This document shows positions 1-14,404 of a stretch of 64,000 bases of DNA, piece after piece. Source of the stretch: Takashimella koratensis. Lineage: Eukaryota > Basidiomycota > Tremellomycetes > Trichosporonales > Tetragoniomycetaceae. The stretch's first letter is position 1, and every line of letters begins with the position of its first letter. The stretch spans positions 939,622-1,003,621 of the forward strand of contig BCKT01000013.1 in NCBI GenBank assembly GCA_003116875.1. Direction: 5' to 3'. The notes below the pieces were generated by a model. That model was not told where the DNA came from. It searched no databases and was given only the letters and a program-made list of their open reading frames with translations. The translations under genes and the position numbers were made by a program.

Positions 1-1604
1 CTGTCGGATCCACTAGGCTAGGACCCGTTGCGGTTTCCACTTTAGGTTGACGAGCAGCGGTATAGACGCCAAGGGGGCGGGGTGTGAACGCTTGTCAAGC
101 CGGTAAGCGATAGCACCTAGCGAGCGTGACTCGAGAGGTTTTCGACAAGGCTATCGTTATTAAACATAACCCCAGTCGCCGTTTTACCGTATCCGTTCAT
201 TAAAACTGCGCTGCTACAGCGTTCCCTTCGACGCCTCGACTGGAGACATCGTAGCGACTGCAATGGAAAGACGATATCACAGAGCAAACCATTGTGTGTT
301 CAGCCCCTCTCTGCTGTCCGTTGTCTTCCCCCGCGCTGCGCCACCCCCTCAACCCCCAATTCCCAGCCTCCGCCCGCACTCGCACACAGAGGTAGTCGGT
401 CCTTTGATCCGACTTTTCATTCCAAAGAAAGGAGACGGAAGGTAGTTCTTGATCAAGCCAAAGGCTCCGAGTTTCAGGTAGGAGTTAAGACCTAGATCCA
501 TTCATGGGACGAGTACTGCTCAGTACCCGCCCACGGAAGGTGAGTTTCCTTTTTGGATTGAGTGTCTCAGATGGCTCGAGGAGAAAGGCGACTTGGCGGT
601 GCGGTGCGGCAATGGCTGAGAGTGGGTGAGGGGGATCTTTGTCTGGGTGAGTTGGCCGCAATTGGTAAGAGAGACATGGGGAAGAGTGAGAGAGAGAGGG
701 GAGAGATGGCTTACTTTCTTGAGACACCGATCGGGAAATAATGGGACAGGTCACGTGATAAACCCAAAGGAGGTGAAGGCTAGCCATCTCGGGGACTTGT
801 TACAGCAGGATGACAAAAGTCTACGCTTCACACTTGTAGAAATGGCTAAGTACCACACCCCAAACTCCTGGTATCACGTGACTATCTCTCGTCTCTGAAC
901 AATGAGAATATCTCCCACTCTCCTTTTGACACTGCACAGCCTACCTCCCAGGCATTTCAAGCCCACTTCTCACCCTACCCCGTAGCCCGAACACATGCCT
1001 CCCACGATCTCTCAACGATAGCTTGACTCCCGTGGTCTCCTTTCATCCTTAGCGGTCTCTGGGGTGCGCAGAAAAAGGATGCGCCAGGTGCTGGGACCCG
1101 GACAAAGGGGGTTGAGGAGGGAGGACAGGGAGGGTGGGAGCCGAGAGGAGGGGTACGAAAGGGGTTGAACTCACAATGGTCGGTCAGCTGACTCTCCGTA
1201 TACCTTTGAATGAGACCGACAAGAGGAAAAATCTAGCTCGAGGTAAAGGATATGCGACTAGTTATAAATGGTTGTGGACGCGTCTGCGGCACATTTCCCG
1301 ACCATAATGTTGTTTCAAACACGCGATCGCACAACCTAAAGTAAAAGTAGTAACCTGGCCCGACTAGTGTAAACGATCCACTACGGTCAGACGCTGTCGA
1401 TGTGTGATAGAAGATTCTAGCTGAACCCAACGACTCTCAATCCCACCTCACTCACTCCCCTTCTTACTCCTCACCTCGGCTCCATTCCTTTTGATTCTCT
1501 CACAGCAAAAAGCGCGCTGGTCGCACCATTATCGGCCTCAGACTCAAGTTCGAACCAAGATCGCTACTGGATCTCCGTTCCACCTTGGTAAATTGTTTGT
1601 CACC
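1..1604. other. Gene-free upstream region with two TCACGTG sites
   Basis: I see no supportable gene in this 1.6-kb stretch: the open frames are short, mostly start at non-ATG codons and overlap on both strands. It contains two CACGTG palindromes in a TCACGTG context, at 752-757 and 875-880, plus G/A-rich and C/T-rich patches. It is probably the promoter and leader region of the gene starting at 1605, and perhaps part of an intergenic region extending left of the window. Confidence 0.5.
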
Positions 1605-3663
1605 ATGGGCCATTCTGTCACCACAGCGAGCGGTATCCGCGTCCCTGGAGCCAACAACATGACCCGCGGTGCCACTTTCCTCATCGCCGTCATCATCGTT
1701 TACATTGTCATTTTTTTCTCTATCCCTCACGACACTCGATCCGTCCTAACTACTCACCTCTTCTCCCCCACCTTCTTCTCCCCTATCTCATCCACACCCG
1801 TGGCCTCACACATAACCACCAGCGTCCCCATGGGCGTGACCGACGAGGAATTTCAATACGATCCAACCAAAAAGTTTGACCCTTTCAATATCCCACTCGG
1901 CTCCAAGTTTCTCAAATCCATGCGTGGCGGAATCGCGATGCACAACTGGCCTCAAAAAGAAAAACTACAAAGGGCATTGCAGAATGGTTGGAAGTGTGGG
2001 GAGAGGAGGAAACGCAGATGGTATTGGTCGGTACACAATTTGTTGAGGAACAGTTTGAGTGCGAGAGGGCAGCGCCCAGCGGTGAGATGTATTGGTGAGT
2101 CGGGACGGATGCATTTGGTTTTCTGATCAATCAACATGACGTTTATGCTAAACAATATTGGCTGTTAGGTTTCGCTCGTTTGTGAGGTCTGTTGAACGCC
2201 TCGGTCACCCCGTCTTGCTCGTTCCTCCTTCCTTTGATGGGGAAATGCACTTGGCCCGCGAGTATCACCACAAATACCCAGGTTGTCTCAAGATTGTCGT
2301 TGCCAATGACGGTTTGGCTAGGGACGAATATTCTGATCCTCGTAACCCGGATCGCAAGAAACTTCCAGCCAGTCAAGTGTTGCCTGATGATTATTTTGGA
2401 GAGTGAGTTTGCAGCTTTTGACTACGTCTCGTTTGACAAAAACTATGCTTTTAGTCATGGATCTCATAGACTGACTACCACAGTCCCTGGTTCCTCGATA
2501 CCGTGTTCGGTCCAGGAGGAGGTAACGTGTGGCCACCTCTTGGCCGCAAGACTGTCCTCACATCCAACCCTTTCCCGGCGTTTCCAGAATACAACAGTAT
2601 CTATTACTCCATGGAACCTTCATCTTTCAGCGTTCAGCCCATCCCTCGCTCCCTCCGCCCCGGGGGTGTCAATTACCCGCACTTGGGCTCAAAACGACAA
2701 GTTTACATCTACGGCAAACAAACGGGCTATTTCCTCAAAAACATTCGAGTAGAGGATTTGAAAGATGTAGCTGACGAACTGGATATCGAGCTCGTCATGG
2801 CCATGGATGATAATATCGGAGTCAACGATATTCTCAAGCAGAATGGATTGATTAATCATGGAGTTTTTACACCAGTCCAGTTCTATGAAGCGTTGGCTAA
2901 TTGCGTGGCGTTGGTAGGCCTTGGCGAACCGTTTGTCTCGCCGACAGCTTACGAGGCGCTGTACCTCGGTGTACCTGTGAGTGTGCCGTAGGTATAGAGG
3001 ATTTCATAGCGGTTGAGTGCAGAGGAAACCCATCGCTGGGATTGATGGTTAACGCTGAAATGCGCAGTTCCTTAACCCGATTACTAAATGGGATCACAAC
3101 AACCCAGCAAATGATTCCGTGTGGGAAATGCAACATATCTTGCTTCACCAGGCAAAGGTGTGAGTGTTGTGCCCTGCGGACTCAGTAGGGGGATCTATTC
3201 CTCTCTCGCCTGCTCTTTACCTCTGGTCTGCTCGTCTTGAGGTCGGTCAGGGGAACGTACGCTGACTTGCGTCTCCGCTTCCTCCTTCTCGCCTTGTATT
3301 TACTTCAACAGATCTCACGTATACAATGTTTTCTCTGGCGATATCAACTCACTCCGCGAAGCTCTCCGAATGGCGCTCGCCGACGAATTCGAATCTTATG
3401 TAGTCCCAGGGATGTCACCCTCCGAGGTGGACGCACGTGTCGTCGAAATCCTGGATACTGACTGGGACGCGGTAGCGCTCGAGTACCTCGTCGCTGAGGA
3501 GGAGAAGAATACGAAAGAGAAAGAGGAGGAGGAAGAGAAATGGAGAGCGTGGGAGGAGGAACAGAGGAAGGCTGCGATGGGAGACTGGGGAAGGCTAGGG
3601 GACGAGATGAAAGCGGAGAAATGGGCAAATGTCGGCGGTGAGGTAGATGGGTTTAGGGCGTAA
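1605..3663 (+). CDS. MGAT5-like family GT18 glycosyltransferase, type II membrane protein (frame switch in exon 1)
   Basis: Exons read as 1605-2094, 2169-2402, 2484-2976, 3068-3159 and 3312-3663. Residues 22-40 form one hydrophobic signal anchor (GATFLIAVIIVYIVIFFSI) after a short N-terminus, which is typical of a Golgi type II glycosyltransferase. The C-terminal half matches what I know of the MGAT5/GT18 fold: LGLGEPFVSPTAYEAL, then VPFLNPITKW with DHNNPAN, then SHVYNV and a charged tail rich in Glu/Lys. In animals this family adds beta-1,6-linked GlcNAc to N-glycans; the fungal donor and acceptor are not known to me. Exon 1 does not close: frame 0 is coding up to about 1980, whereas the sequence leading into the 2094 donor codes in another frame (GEEETQMVLVG). 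Either a one-base assembly error exists or a 59-nt intron (1924-1982, weak GTGGCG donor) is removed, giving about 533 residues. The ATG at 1605 has a good context (CACCATGG). Confidence 0.72.
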
Positions 3664-3958
3664 GGTGATGGAATTTAAGTGAAAACGGCCCCCATGGAGG
3701 GAGTAGGGGGCGGGGGTGGGTGGGTGGGTTGCTGACAAGTGAGGAGGGCAGTAATCAAGACGAGATGAGGAAGATCTTTGGAAATATCGAGCTCAATTGT
3801 ACATGTGTCCCAGGGATCAACTGACGTATCTGAGGGTGAATAAGTCAATGCGGACAATGCATAGATGATGCAACGATAATCACATGATACACAGCAGAAC
3901 GAAGCAAGACTAGACCAGAGCAGAGTGTGCCCTGCGCTGTCCAATTCGCCTACCCACT

Positions 3959-6179
3959 TCATTCTTGCCGGACGACATACCAAACCACTCCGACCTTGGC
4001 CGAAGTGCTGTATGCCAACCAATTCCGTGTATTGTCCCAAGCCAGCGCGTTTACTGACCCACCCGAGACTGGGATTTTGGCGACTGTCGCGCCTGTGAAG
4101 ACGGATACCTGTATCAGGGGGGAGGATGAGGAGAGGATTGATTAGCACGGTTCATTGTAAGAGTCATGGAGTTTCAACGTACAATGGCGATAAACGCGTC
4201 GTCACCCGCGATCGCAATGAGTTCACCATCGGGTGAAAACGCAGATTGCCGAATCGCAGCGCTGTCGAGGAGTGTCAGCTTGCATGATACGATAGGCTGG
4301 AAGCTAACGGCACTCACGTGCACACGTCAAAGGTCCGAACACAGATCCAGTTGGTTGTATCAAGCAAACTCAACATGGCATCTTGTCCCCCGACAGCCAG
4401 GAACCTGGGGAATACCACAAGCGATATAGATCAGCAACGGATGAACTCTTCCTCTTTAGACTCTTGTAGTTCTCCTGGGGTTACCACGCAGACTTTCAGA
4501 CTCCAGACTCACCGGCCATACGGGTCAAACGAGAGCGACAGCAGACTGGCACTGTGACAGACCTGTCGCCTGAACCTCCTCAACTGCTTGTACTTTCTCT
4601 TCTCTACCTCTGCCTCTGCTAGCGCCTTTGCCGCGCGTGCTTTCTCCTCTGGCGAAGGCGTAGGGGCGGGGACTGTCGCCGTCGCTATTGTTGGAGGCGC
4701 AACGGTGCCTGTGCTGCTCGCTAGGGGTTCGGGTTCGGCCATATCGATGTCTTCAGCTTTGCCTTCCCCCGAATTCATCTCGACGTCACCCGCTTGCTCT
4801 TTCACCCCTTCACCGTCTGCGACCACTTCGTCTTGTTCCGACCCCTCACGACTACTAGGTGACGCCGCCCGACTCTTCCCATTGACCTCCTCGCCTCGCG
4901 CTCCTTCTCCATCACCATCTCCATCATCGAGCTTGGGCGATGCTATCGGCGTAGGAGCTAACGAAGCTCCGACCTCGTTCACGATCAAGCTGAGCGGTTG
5001 AGGGGTCACTCCACCGGGCACGAGGGAGAGAGAAGGGTTGGAGGATGTGGGAACGGGTAGAGGGGTAGGAGGAGGAGGGCGTAGTTGTTCGGGATACACC
5101 CAGGCGTTGAGTGATCCGTCGTTGGATACGGCACAGACGACCTTGCCAGAGTTTGAGAAGCGCAAGCTGTTGATCTGGGACGTGAAGTCAGTACTAGGCG
5201 ATCAGAGACTATCACATATGGTACACCTCTGCGCAAGAATATGCACAGGTCCATCACTCACCTCTTCTACGCCGCTATCGATCAATGGGCCCCCGATCGC
5301 CACGTCCTCTCTCAAAGCCCACTTAGCCTTACCCACCCCATCGTCAACACGCCAGTAGAAGAACACCTCGTCCCTCGTTAGCCGAGGACACACGACCGCA
5401 AAGTGTCGGCCAGAAGGGTGAAACGCGATGTGTAGGACGTCGCCGGAGATCTTGAATGTCGCAAGGGGTTCAGATGCGTCTACGCGTGGTCAGTGACAAG
5501 TAACATTAGGATGAGCCAAGGTAAGCAAAGCGTGGTTAGAAGGCGATCCGGTGTGACAGCTGGCTGCTCCGACCGACTCACTCGTCACGTCCCATACGAC
5601 GACAGCGGCACTTCCAGCACTACCCTTGCACCCAGATACGAGGACATTTGGGTCCACTGGGGAAAAAGCGAGGGCGGAGACGTGGCCTGGATGTGGGCTA
5701 GATTTGGACGAGTGCGGGAGAGCAAAGGAGGAAGATGATTCAATCTAGCTCATTGTCAGTGATGTGAGCTCAGAAGGTACAGTATACTTCGGCAGCTAGG
5801 AGCTGCACAATGGGGCTTGTGGGAACCAATAGTCTCTACACTCACAGTTGACCGAGCGTCCCAGATTCGCAAGCCTCGTTGTTCAGTGCCCGTGGCTATC
5901 CGTCGACCGTCACAGCTCCACGCAATAGACCGGAGAGGCTTCGAGTTTCCTCCTCGCACATCCACGGGTCGAGAGAATCGCGGTGTCTACAGGAGTCAGT
6001 AATAAGACAGCGACTCGTCGCCAAGCGTTGCCAAGCGGGGTTGGAACGAGGAAGTGAAAGAGGAGAAGAAAAAAAGTTGGATGAGTGATGGAGAAAGGAT
6101 CAGGACGTACGGGCAAGTCGCGCGCCGCAAACTGCAACGAGGGGAACGCATCGGGTCGGGCAAACTCTTGCTCGGCCAT
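3959..6179 (-). CDS. TEX1: THO complex subunit TEX1/THOC3, WD40 protein with a large insertion
   Basis: Eight exons on the minus strand (6179-6111, 5986-5846, 5744-5582, 5479-5262, 5174-4513, 4404-4318, 4261-4183, 4108-3959), phases all closing, give 522 residues. Blade motifs line up with THOC3: LRSIAWSCDGRR, GLRIWDAR, VVVWDV, ISGDVLHIAFHPSGR, LRFSNSGKVV, LSLSFDPYGR, SAFSPDGELIAIAGDD and a final LAWDNTRNWLAY. THO/TREX couples transcription to mRNA processing and nuclear export, with Tex1/THOC3 as a beta-propeller subunit, so a nuclear location is expected. Unusually, exon 5 carries about 165 extra residues (roughly 229-400), rich in Pro, Glu, Asp and Ser and ending in a Lys/Arg/Glu-rich, probably helical stretch. 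This sits between a blade ending in YPEQL and the next FDP blade, where human THOC3 has only a short loop. The gene is convergent with the glycosyltransferase, with about 295 bp between stops. Confidence 0.88.
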
Positions 6180-6413
6180 ACCTGCGGCTGAACCAACGTT
6201 GCGTCGGTGTGTCGGTGTCGGGAGGGTGGGTGGATGAAAGGAGAAGAGAGGAGTAGCAAAGGAGAAATAAGACGAAGGAAAAGGAAACCCCCGAAGAGTG
6301 AGACGAAGTCACGAGTAGGACGCCGATTTAAAGTTGTCACTGGGCCAAGGTATCTCTCTCTCTCTCTTTCTGTCCATTGCTCATACCTCATACCCTATAC
6401 CTGACTCCTCACC

Positions 6414-9019
6414 ATGTCCCTCCCACTGACCCGTCTCGCTCGCCGGCCCCTCCCTATCCCTCTTCCCGCCGCGTCCCTTCTTCCTCCTCTCCCTCTCCCC
6501 TTCTCCCGCTCGACGCGCCTTACTCACCGCGGACTGAGCTCCACTTCTTCTCGTCGCGATACACTCTCCACCCTCTCTTCCTCCGTCTCCCGTGCCCGCT
6601 CTTCCCTTGAATCAGCAACCACCGCCGCGGCCTCTGCGTACGCCTCGACATCGGCGTCGGCGTCGGCGTCGGCATCAGCTTCCGCGTCAGCGTCGGTTGG
6701 GTCTGTAGGGCCGAAAGCGGCAGCAGCGAGGGCGGCCCAGTTTGAGGGCTTGGGGCAGAATGAATTGAGGATGTTGGTCTTTGGGAAACCAGGAAGCGGC
6801 AAGGTGAGTACGAGGTGAAGAGGGTTGGGAAAGGGTGGTCACCATATTGATTCTGGCAAACATGACCATCACGATCGTCGTCGCGTATGCTAACGTTTGA
6901 ACGTGAACCTTACTCGTCATCACCGTGTACAGGGCACGCTGAGCGCAAGGTCAGTCATATCTGTATCTTCTATCCTTCCCTCCTAGTTGATTGCTGACTC
7001 TACTTCTCTACTTTCTCTCTATCCTATCACCATCTTCACTGTTCGTCCATCCATTCTCACCCTTCCGGCACTCTCGGTCTCTTCCAACTTTGCTTCGCTT
7101 GGTCGATACAGGCTCGTGCAGGACTACGACATTGCTTTTGTCTCTACTGGCGATGTCCTTCGTAAAGAGATTGCTAGCGGGTCCGACGTTGGCCGTAAAG
7201 CCGAGGCGGTAGTCGCTTCTGGTGGTTTGGTCTCGGACGAGCTCATGTTGGAGATTGTAAAGACCGAGTTGGACCGGTTGCACGGGAAAGTGGGTCTCTT
7301 CTAGCTGAGCGTCAACGTGTTGGTCCTGGCCCGATACGACAAAACTGCCTCTTACAAAGGGCCAGCCATGTCGAGTTGATGGCATAGCCAGGTCCTAGCG
7401 TGGAAGCGATTGAGAAGTGAACGTGAGCTGACTTGACCAGAGCTGGATCATGGACGGATTCCCGAGGACACTACACCAGGGCGAACTCCTCGACGCCGTG
7501 CTCAACGCCGACGGCCGACCACTCAACATGATCGTGCACCTCAACGTCCCTGACGCGATCATCATGAAGCGTATTGCGGGTGAGTCGGAGGTGGAGTTGG
7601 CGGGGCGTTCTGGTTGGCGTTTCCCTCCCCGCATCGATGATTTACCTCTCCAAGCGATCCCCCCCACCTCTGCTGGTTCCCTATTTTCATTGTCCCCTTC
7701 CTCGTCGTCTCATTCCCAGATCTATACCGTGTCGTCCTACGAACCCGTGCTGACCTCTCAGCACGCTGGGTCCACCTCCCTTCGGGCCGAGTGTACAACG
7801 ACACATACAGTAAACCCCGCGTCTCTGGTCGAGACGACGTGACTGGTGAACCTCTATCCAAGCGACCCGACGACACGCCTGTGAGTCATTTACTCTGATC
7901 TCGGAGACGTGTCCAAAGCAGGTCGGTGGTCGGTAGGAGGTGTACATTCTGGCTATGACCAGATTTGTCTCTGTGGGACGCGTAGATCCTAGTATCCTAG
8001 TGGTTACCTCGCTAGTGGTGGCCTTCCAGTCTCGTGACGCTGTCGCGTTCCTCGCTGACCTTTGGGCACCAAAACGTGACTCTTCATACGTGGCCGCCTA
8101 CTCCCTTCATGTTCTACTCACCTCAATCTCTCCGAACCACTGTGTGACCGCACATCATTTTCCCATTCTACCTTGACTATCACGCAGGAGACATTCTCGA
8201 AACGGCTTCAGGCATACTACGAGTCTACCGCTCCTTTACTCGAAGTAAGTCAACTTCTATTCCCTTTCTCTATCTCCCCTTTCCCCACTCCTCCACGACT
8301 CTCCCACACGCTACTCATAGCCCCGTTCTCCTGTAGACATTATCCCACTAACACTTTGGCAGTACTTTGCTCAAGCGTATCCAGACGCACTGCATTCGCT
8401 GAGTGGATCCTCTTCTGACGAGGTACTGCTCGCGCTCAATCTAGCTTCCACCAAACCGCTGATTTATCCTCTTCCGCCTCCTCCACCGCCTCCTTTACCT
8501 GATCCGCCGGATATGTCTGGAACCTCATTCGATTCCTCCTCTTCCCCTTCTTCCCCTTCTTCTTCACCTTCACTTCCCCCCTCGCCCGTCCCTCATCATC
8601 CACGCCCACCTCGACCCGTTCACATTCCTCCTCTTTCTCACAACTACCTCCCACCGCGTCCACGTCCCTCTCATTCTCCTCATCTTCTTCACCTCCCTCA
8701 CTTCCCTCCTTCCCCCAATCCCAACCACACTTCCACCTCTTCCTCCTCCTCCTCTCCCACCTCTTCTCCCTCCGACCTCCGTCACGCCCGGACCTACGAC
8801 CGGACCTACTCCCCCCGCTGCCTTGGCCTCGACCAGCTCTGGCCACAACTCCAATCCCTCGTCGAACCGTACGGTCTACACCGACGCGAGGCCCAGTTGC
8901 CAGAGACGGACGCGTCAAAGATCCGGTCGAGGGCGGATGATTTGCGAGATCCGGATGCTCCGACCGAGGATGGGGAGAGTGAACGAGGGAGAGGGCAAGG
9001 AAAGGGAGGGAGAAAGTGA
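6414..9019 (+). CDS. ADK2: Mitochondrial adenylate kinase, AK3 type (GTP:AMP phosphotransferase)
   Basis: Exons: 6414-6803, 6933-6949 (17 nt), 7112-7289, 7441-7579, 7762-7880, 8188-8244, 8363-8422, 8837-9019; 380 residues when all introns are removed. The N-terminus is Arg/Ser/Leu-rich without acidic residues, as in a mitochondrial presequence, followed by an Ala-Ser dipeptide repeat at about residues 77-96. The P-loop GKPGSGKGT (124-132), WIMDGFPR, and the LID with [12 protein letters not shown] and [11 protein letters not shown] identify the long adenylate kinase family and resemble AK3, which phosphorylates AMP using GTP in the matrix. The P-loop is split: exon 1 ends at GK and the 17-nt exon supplies GT. 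The last proposed intron (8423-8836, 414 nt) has no stop in frame, so retention would add 138 Pro/Ser-rich residues. Splicing it restores the family-like SDELWPQL. The stop at 9017-9019 is convergent with SAH1. Confidence 0.88.
8423..8836 (+). other. Stop-free 414-nt putative intron (exitron candidate) in the adenylate kinase gene
   Basis: This segment starts GTACTG after SSSDE and ends CGACCAG before LWPQL. It is exactly 138 codons, has no in-frame stop, and its translation is almost pure Pro/Ser/His low complexity. Removing it joins DE directly to [13 protein letters not shown], the sequence expected near the C-terminus of AK3-type kinases. No strong CTNAC branch point lies close to the acceptor, so retention or inefficient splicing is possible. 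Confidence 0.55.
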
Positions 9020-10039
9020 GCTCGGTCAGAACAATGAGGGAGGTGAAGCTATGAGGCTGTGATCCCGGAGGAACAAAGGACTAATGCGAAGAGGGAGGTG
9101 TTAAGTGTTTGAAGAAGTAAAAAAAAAAAAAAGAGGTTCGTGTCGAGCTCGTTGATCGTCAACCTACAACATCGATCGAGACTGAAAATCGACGTTAAAG
9201 TCGATCTGACTGGAACAAAAAAAGAAAAAAAAAAAAGGATAGGAGACCTTGGCTTCTGTCGTCTCTTGTCCCTTCCCTGGGCATTCACATTAGTCTCGCA
9301 GTCATACATTCGTATCTCCTCATCTCAAGGACAATCAACCCATGGTCTATGCACCTATTCGTGGTCTGTGCTGTTGGATATCGAATGGCTGTAGTGTAGA
9401 GCAATTATGAAACGAGGTTTGATCAGATAGCGAATAGGCCCTCTAGGGCAACGCTCGGTTCCTTCGACCCTTCTGTGACCCCCTCTTGACTGTTCCCTGT
9501 CTTATCTCCGCGCCAGTTCACATGCATGGTAGTATGTACAGCACCAAAAGCACCAAAAGCTATGTAATCTTGATTTGTTTTCTTTCTTCTTCTTGACCAT
9601 TGAAAACCTACCCGGCGCGCCAATGCCCTTCTTGTTCGTCCTTTGCAACGTCTTCCGTTCGACGTGGGTTTGGACGATTTTTCTTTTTTGCTGCCTTCTA
9701 AGAAAATGACCGAGAGACATGTATATGAGAGAGAGAGAGAAAAGAAAGTATGCGAGAAATGTAGTGGCAGTTGATGCCGATGATGGAGACAGTGGAGAGT
9801 CGATTGAGAGAGAGAGAGAGAGAGAAGAAAAGGAAGTCATCATGGGTAGAGGTATGCTCGTGAGAGGGTATGACACAGTGGGTAGCCGGTCTAGATCGCT
9901 TTTGCGCAAACCAGTGTGGAGGGGGTATATGTTTTTGAGAGAGGGGAGGAGGGGTTCAAGACGGGGCCAGGCCTGTAGTGATCACTTCAGGGTACGGCGC
10001 TGATCATGGATGGCTCGTTGAGGCCGGGATGATGCGCGC
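9020..10039. other. Convergent intergenic region, no gene seen
   Basis: This kilobase separates the 3' ends of the adenylate kinase (+) and SAH hydrolase (-) genes. It holds A-rich runs near 9120-9132 and 9215-9237 and two GA dinucleotide tracts near 9727-9750 and 9805-9825. It probably contains both 3' UTRs and polyadenylation regions. I see no coding potential. Confidence 0.5.
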
Positions 10040-12628
<2,589 letters not shown>

Positions 12629-12867
12629 TGTGATGGTTGGGTATGTGGTGAGGGATGAGGTAGAGGGAGGAGAGAGGAGATGGGAGATGAAAGAGAGATG
12701 CGACGTGGAATAGGGAATGGCAGGCGCGCACGTTGGTTAGGGGGAAGGAGAAGGAGTGTGGCAGAAAAAAAAAAATGCAGAGAATATAGGGTCAAAGGGA
12801 GGGATGAGACGATAGTCTGCGGGCAAAAGGGGGGGGGGAGGAAATAAGAAAGAAGCAAGGGGTTGGT

Positions 12868-12910
12868 CACGTGATAGATGAGACACGTGGAAAGCAGCTG
12901 CAGTCACGTG
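12868..12910 (-). promoter_or_regulatory. Triple CACGTG cluster upstream of SAH1
   Basis: Three CACGTG palindromes occur in 43 bp, at 12868-12873, 12884-12889 and 12905-12910; the outer two sit in TCACGTGAT. In Saccharomyces, TCACGTG is the Cbf1 site used with Met4/Met28 on sulfur-amino-acid genes, and SAH1 belongs to the methyl cycle. I infer control by a Cbf1-like bHLH factor; the factor itself is not in this window. Confidence 0.6.
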
Positions 12911-14404
12911 ATTAAGCCATCACTGGACAGCGGAAATGGCGGAGGAGAATTCCAGAGAAAGACTGGCCGGGAGAGCCGCGGGATTAATCGGATTGGATCT
13001 GTATGATTTCGAACCTGTCGACATGGGATGGGTCATAAGAGGGTAAGAATGGGTCATGCATGATGGGTTTATTTCGAATATAGTGAAAGGGGGAATGGGA
13101 AATGGGAAATGGCAAATGATGGAATGGTCATGGGGGGCAGTGTAAGACTGCGTCGATCGAAGCGAGCTTTGGGGAGGTGACGGACTTGGGGTGACATGAA
13201 TGGGTCGTCGGTTAACGAGGTAAGCGTCGCTTGGGTCAACCCGATGGTCAACTCAACGGGTAGTTGGTCGTTGGTCGTTGGTTCAACAGGTTGAAATCTT
13301 TGAATCGAGCCAATTCTTTGACACCGTGGTTATTCAGATGGACAGTAGGGACCGAGGGTCGGAAGGCAAACGGGGGAGATGCACCGATCACCGCTCGCCA
13401 GAGGGGAGGGAAGGGGTAGGGGTGTCGGAAAGGACTCTGGTCAGCTGATCGCTAAGCGAGGACTTTGGGGCAAAGGAAGATCATTCACGTAGTGGACCGG
13501 TAGATGGCAGGTCGGCAGGTTAGGTTGACGATTGTAGTGCGAGGTTGAGAAGAGGAAGATGTCAGCGTCGAATCAGTGGGGCGACATGGGCGTGGAGTTG
13601 GGAGAGGGTAGGTGTGTTTCCAGGCTGAAGGGTTGCCTTTGGGATACCGAGCGGACCGGGTGAGAGGATCGAGGGAACCGGGAACGGGTGAACCGGGGCA
13701 GATTCGGAAACGGGAATGTCAAGGGCAAGGATCTCGATTTTGAGCAGAGGGCAATGGGCAATGGACAATAGCAGGGAGCAGGGGAAGGGGAGGTAACAAT
13801 GGAAAGGCTGAGAGACGTGAGCGAGCCGGTCGTGGCGCGTCCTTTCTGGGGCAGACGCAGTGGCAGATGCAAACGCAGACAAGGGCGCAAACACAGGCGC
13901 AAAGCCTTCCGAGAGACTCGACGGTCCTTGGGCACTCATCACCGGCTGAACCGGTCGGACCGGGTGGGTGGGTCGTCTCATGTCATCTCGTCCACGCAGC
14001 GAGAAGCTTCACTATTAGCGTAGAGTAAAGTGTTGAGATAGCCTTGGACTTGGCTCTGGTGATGCGCTTAGTGGTGGCGCTATGATCCACGCTATTCACT
14101 CTACCCACCCTCCTACCCCTACCCCTACCCCAGATCGGCGAGGTATGCAACGGGCCAGAAAGGACGAGCGGAAAGGATGAGCTAGGTGGTCGTTGGTCGT
14201 CGCTACATCCGACACGGCTGTCCCGTCCCCCCTGCCCCCGTCTCAGACCCTGTGTAAGCCTCGTACCCTCTCCGTTCGGATAGGACGGGATAGGCAAGCG
14301 ACGAGATGAGACGTTGAGTGTCGTGAAACAAAGCAGCAACCGGGTGTGGGGTAAACGAACCTTGTGGACTGGTATAAAGCCAACGACAAAACACCTCGTC
14401 AATC

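Noticed and set aside
8436..8918. Arg/Glu/Gly-rich antisense frame opposite the adenylate kinase 3' part
   Set aside because: Complement of a Pro/Ser low-complexity segment; no start context or domain.
12985..13045. Possible tRNA B-box (complement reads GGTTCGAAATC)
   Set aside because: No matching A-box or cloverleaf could be found at the right distance.
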